Source: Streptosporangiaceae bacterium
GTDB lineage: Bacteria; Actinomycetota; Actinomycetes; Streptosporangiales; Streptosporangiaceae
Assembly (NCBI GenBank): GCA_019245115.1
Contig: JAFARZ010000358.1
Coordinates: 1 to 64,000, forward strand
DNA: 64,000 nt
Direction of reading: 5' to 3'
Under the pieces are notes generated by a model. The model did not search any database. It saw nothing but the letters and a program-made list of their open reading frames with translations, and was not told the DNA's origin. The number at the start of each line of letters is the position of its first letter. The first letter of the stretch is position 1. Shown here piece by piece: positions 62,484-64,000 of this stretch. The translations under genes and the position numbers were made by a program.

Positions 62484-63380
62484 CTAGTAAGCCTGAGCAT
62501 GGATTGCAGGTAGCTGCCGACGGCTGCCGGGGAGTCGTCCAGGCAGATGTCCCAGCTGAGGATGCCGGAGGCGCCGAGGGTGAGCCGCAGGTCGCTGGCG
62601 CCGGGGAGTACCAGGGATGGGCAGGTGCCGGCCGCTGAGTTGCCGTTGCAGCCAGATTGCCCGGGCGATCCGGTAGTCCGGGGCGGAGTACGCGGAGTCG
62701 TAGTGCTGGATGAGGACCTGACCGGGCGCAGGTTGGTCGCACTGAGCTGCTGGGTAGGACCAGAAGAACACCGCCCGCGCATCGGCCACGGTTTCCCCGC
62801 CGTGAGCATTACGGAGCTCACGGGCAAGCGATGCCAGCGGGAAACGCGGGTGGGTAGCGGCCCGGGCGGCCACGATGGCTAGCGCCAGGGGCAGGCTGGC
62901 ACAGGAAGTGACGATCTCCTGCACCGCTGACGCCTCGGCGGCCACCCGGTCCGGGCCGAGCCGGGAGGCAAGCAGTTGGCACGCCTCGGCGGCGGTCAGC
63001 AAGTCGAGGGTCACAGGACAGGCAGCAGCCTTGGTGAGAATCAGGCTGGTGAGCTGGTCGCGGCTGGTCACCAACACCATGCAGCCGGGCGAGCCGGGGA
63101 GCAGCGGTCGCACCTGCTCGGCACCACGTGCGTTGTCCAGCACGATCAGTACCCGGCGGCCGACCATCAGGCTGCGATACAAGGCCGCCTGGGCGCCAGC
63201 GGTAACCGGGATCCGCTCGTCGGGCGGCCCCGAAGCCCTCCAGGAACCCCGGATTGCCTCCGCCGGCGTCGCCGACGACCCGGAAGGGTCGAAGCCACGC
63301 AAGTTCACATACAGCTGCCCATCAGGAAACCGCCCGGCGACACGGTGCGCGAAATACCCGGCCAGCGCGGTCTTTCCGTA
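62484..63380 (-). pseudogene. AfsR/SARP-type NB-ARC ATPase, fragment
   Basis: The remnant keeps part of the P-loop (GKTALAGYFAHRVAGRFPDG) without its first glycines. It then has LYVNLRGFDPSGSSATPAEA, RRVLIVLDNARGAEQVRPLL, CMVLVTSRDQLTSLI and SLPLALAIVAARA, all typical of the NB-ARC domain of AfsR-like regulators. Upstream it breaks off at about 63380, where a serine recombinase begins in the opposite direction. Downstream, after about 62780, the text leaves the family and frames shift. The DNA-binding and repeat domains are missing, so it should be inactive. Confidence 0.75.
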
Positions 63381-63979
63381 CCGGCGGTCAGCGTCCCTAC
63401 GGGCGGATGGCCGATCCGGCCGCGCCCAAGCACGCCAAGCGGCTGATCACCATCCCCGAGGAAGCCAAGGTGCTCCAGGATGCGGTGACCGATGTCCTGG
63501 ACCGGGGCATCTCGCTGCGGGCGGTCGCCGCCGACCTGCGTAATCGCGGCATCCGCACCGGGACTGGGAAGCCGTTCCGCGCCGTATCGCTGCGCGACGC
63601 GCTGCTGGCCTCGCACGTGGCCGGGATCGCGACCTGCAACGGGGCCTGGTATGACGCCTCATCGTGGCTGGAACCGATCATCGAACCCGACTGGTGGGAA
63701 CGGCTGGTGGACATGCTGACCGACCCGTCCCGACGACGCACCAACACGAGCAACGCCAACGCGTCGCGCTGGCTGGTGACCGGGCTCGCCCGGTGGATCT
63801 GCGATGACGGCACGTCTATGCACGTGTCCGGGCTGGGCGGGTACGGCAAGGAGCGGGGCAGCGCCTACCGGTGCGACAAGCTCTCTCACCGCGCCACGCC
63901 CGCCATCTTGGTGGACCAGGCGATGACCAAGGTGATGATCGCCCGGCTGGCCCGGGACGACATCGCCGACCTGGCGTAG
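63380..63979 (+). pseudogene. Large serine recombinase, C-terminal part only
   Basis: From GQRPYGR near 63385 the frame reads as the recombinase domain: LQDAVTDVLDRGISLRAVAA, RNRGIRTGTGKPF, SLRDALLASHVAGIATCNGA. The zinc-ribbon start follows with WLVTGLARWICDDGTSMHV and YRCDKLSHRA; the chain ends at 63979. The catalytic N-terminal resolvase domain with the nucleophilic Ser is absent, because the frame abuts the AfsR-like fragment. A second normal C-terminal part (coiled coil) is also missing, so it is a double truncation. Confidence 0.75.
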
Positions 63980-64000
63980 CATCGTCAGTCACGCTCCCCA

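Overview
The window is high-GC actinomycete DNA, from a relative of Streptomyces, Streptosporangiales or Frankia. The indications are GTG/TTG starts, many ATGA or GTGA stop-start overlaps, a modular type I polyketide synthase (PKS), XRE regulators with long helical C-termini, and families typical of this group (DUF4913, SCO6880-like, DUF6262-like). These assignments come from reading motifs; no search was run.

Layout. (1) 1-9.2 kb: the edge of a biosynthetic cluster. One complete fully reducing PKS module (KS-AT-DH-ER-KR-ACP) reads leftwards and is coupled to the next PKS gene, which runs off the window and seems to start at CTG. A divergent MonCI-like flavoprotein monooxygenase/epoxidase flanks it. 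(2) 9.38-9.48 kb: the 3' half of a tRNA-Tyr(GTA) gene with CCA and its terminator but no 5' half, which is the expected scar of integration into a tRNA gene. (3) 9.6-20.7 kb: regulatory and small genes mixed with wrecked recombinases. These include a frameshifted integrase and excisionase pair, a zinc-ribbon tyrosine recombinase with at least three frameshifts, a Tn554-type remnant followed by its DUF6262-like partner, and a truncated tyrosine recombinase. A HigBA-like toxin-antitoxin pair, a winged-helix (possibly replication) protein and a three-gene ECF sigma operon also lie here. (4) 20.75-25.6 kb: DNA-processing genes of a conjugative element: a repeat-rich candidate oriT, MobC, relaxase, a small coiled-coil protein and a Toprim primase. 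(5) 25.6-30.0 kb: a four-gene restriction-type cassette: m5C methyltransferase, Vsr nickase, McrB-like AAA+ ATPase and a PD-(D/E)XK nuclease.

(6) 30.2-37.4 kb: two divergent transcription units that I cannot match to a described system. One encodes a membrane-anchored, VirD4-like protein with a degenerate nucleotide site and a Ser/Tyr/Gln-rich tail. The other encodes a HerA-type ATPase, a disordered protein carrying two EPRSRHxYA motifs, and two tandem paralogues. (7) 37.7-41.8 kb: flavoprotein and XRE-type regulators, one of them frameshifted. (8) 41.8-53.8 kb: a leftward operon for a single-strand-DNA type IV secretion system: DUF6668-like protein, small two-helix membrane protein, VirB8-like, TrbL/VirB6-like, SCO6880-like, VirB4-like ATPase, VirD4 coupling protein, lytic transglycosylase-NlpC/P60 enzyme, DUF4913 protein, a small protein, and an SF1 helicase with a duplicated tail. 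(9) 54-64 kb: small accessory genes, a HEPN-like protein, an IS remnant, a LuxR regulator coupled to an S9 peptidase, an ImmA/IrrE-like protein with an altered zinc motif, and an AfsR-like ATPase fragment abutting a serine-recombinase fragment.

Taken together, sections 4 and 8 could move DNA as a conjugative element: relaxosome at the oriT candidate, coupling protein, VirB4 motor and wall hydrolase. Every integration/excision gene visible here is broken or partial, so any mobility would need a recombinase from outside the window. The restriction cassette and the HerA operon are the most interesting cargo.
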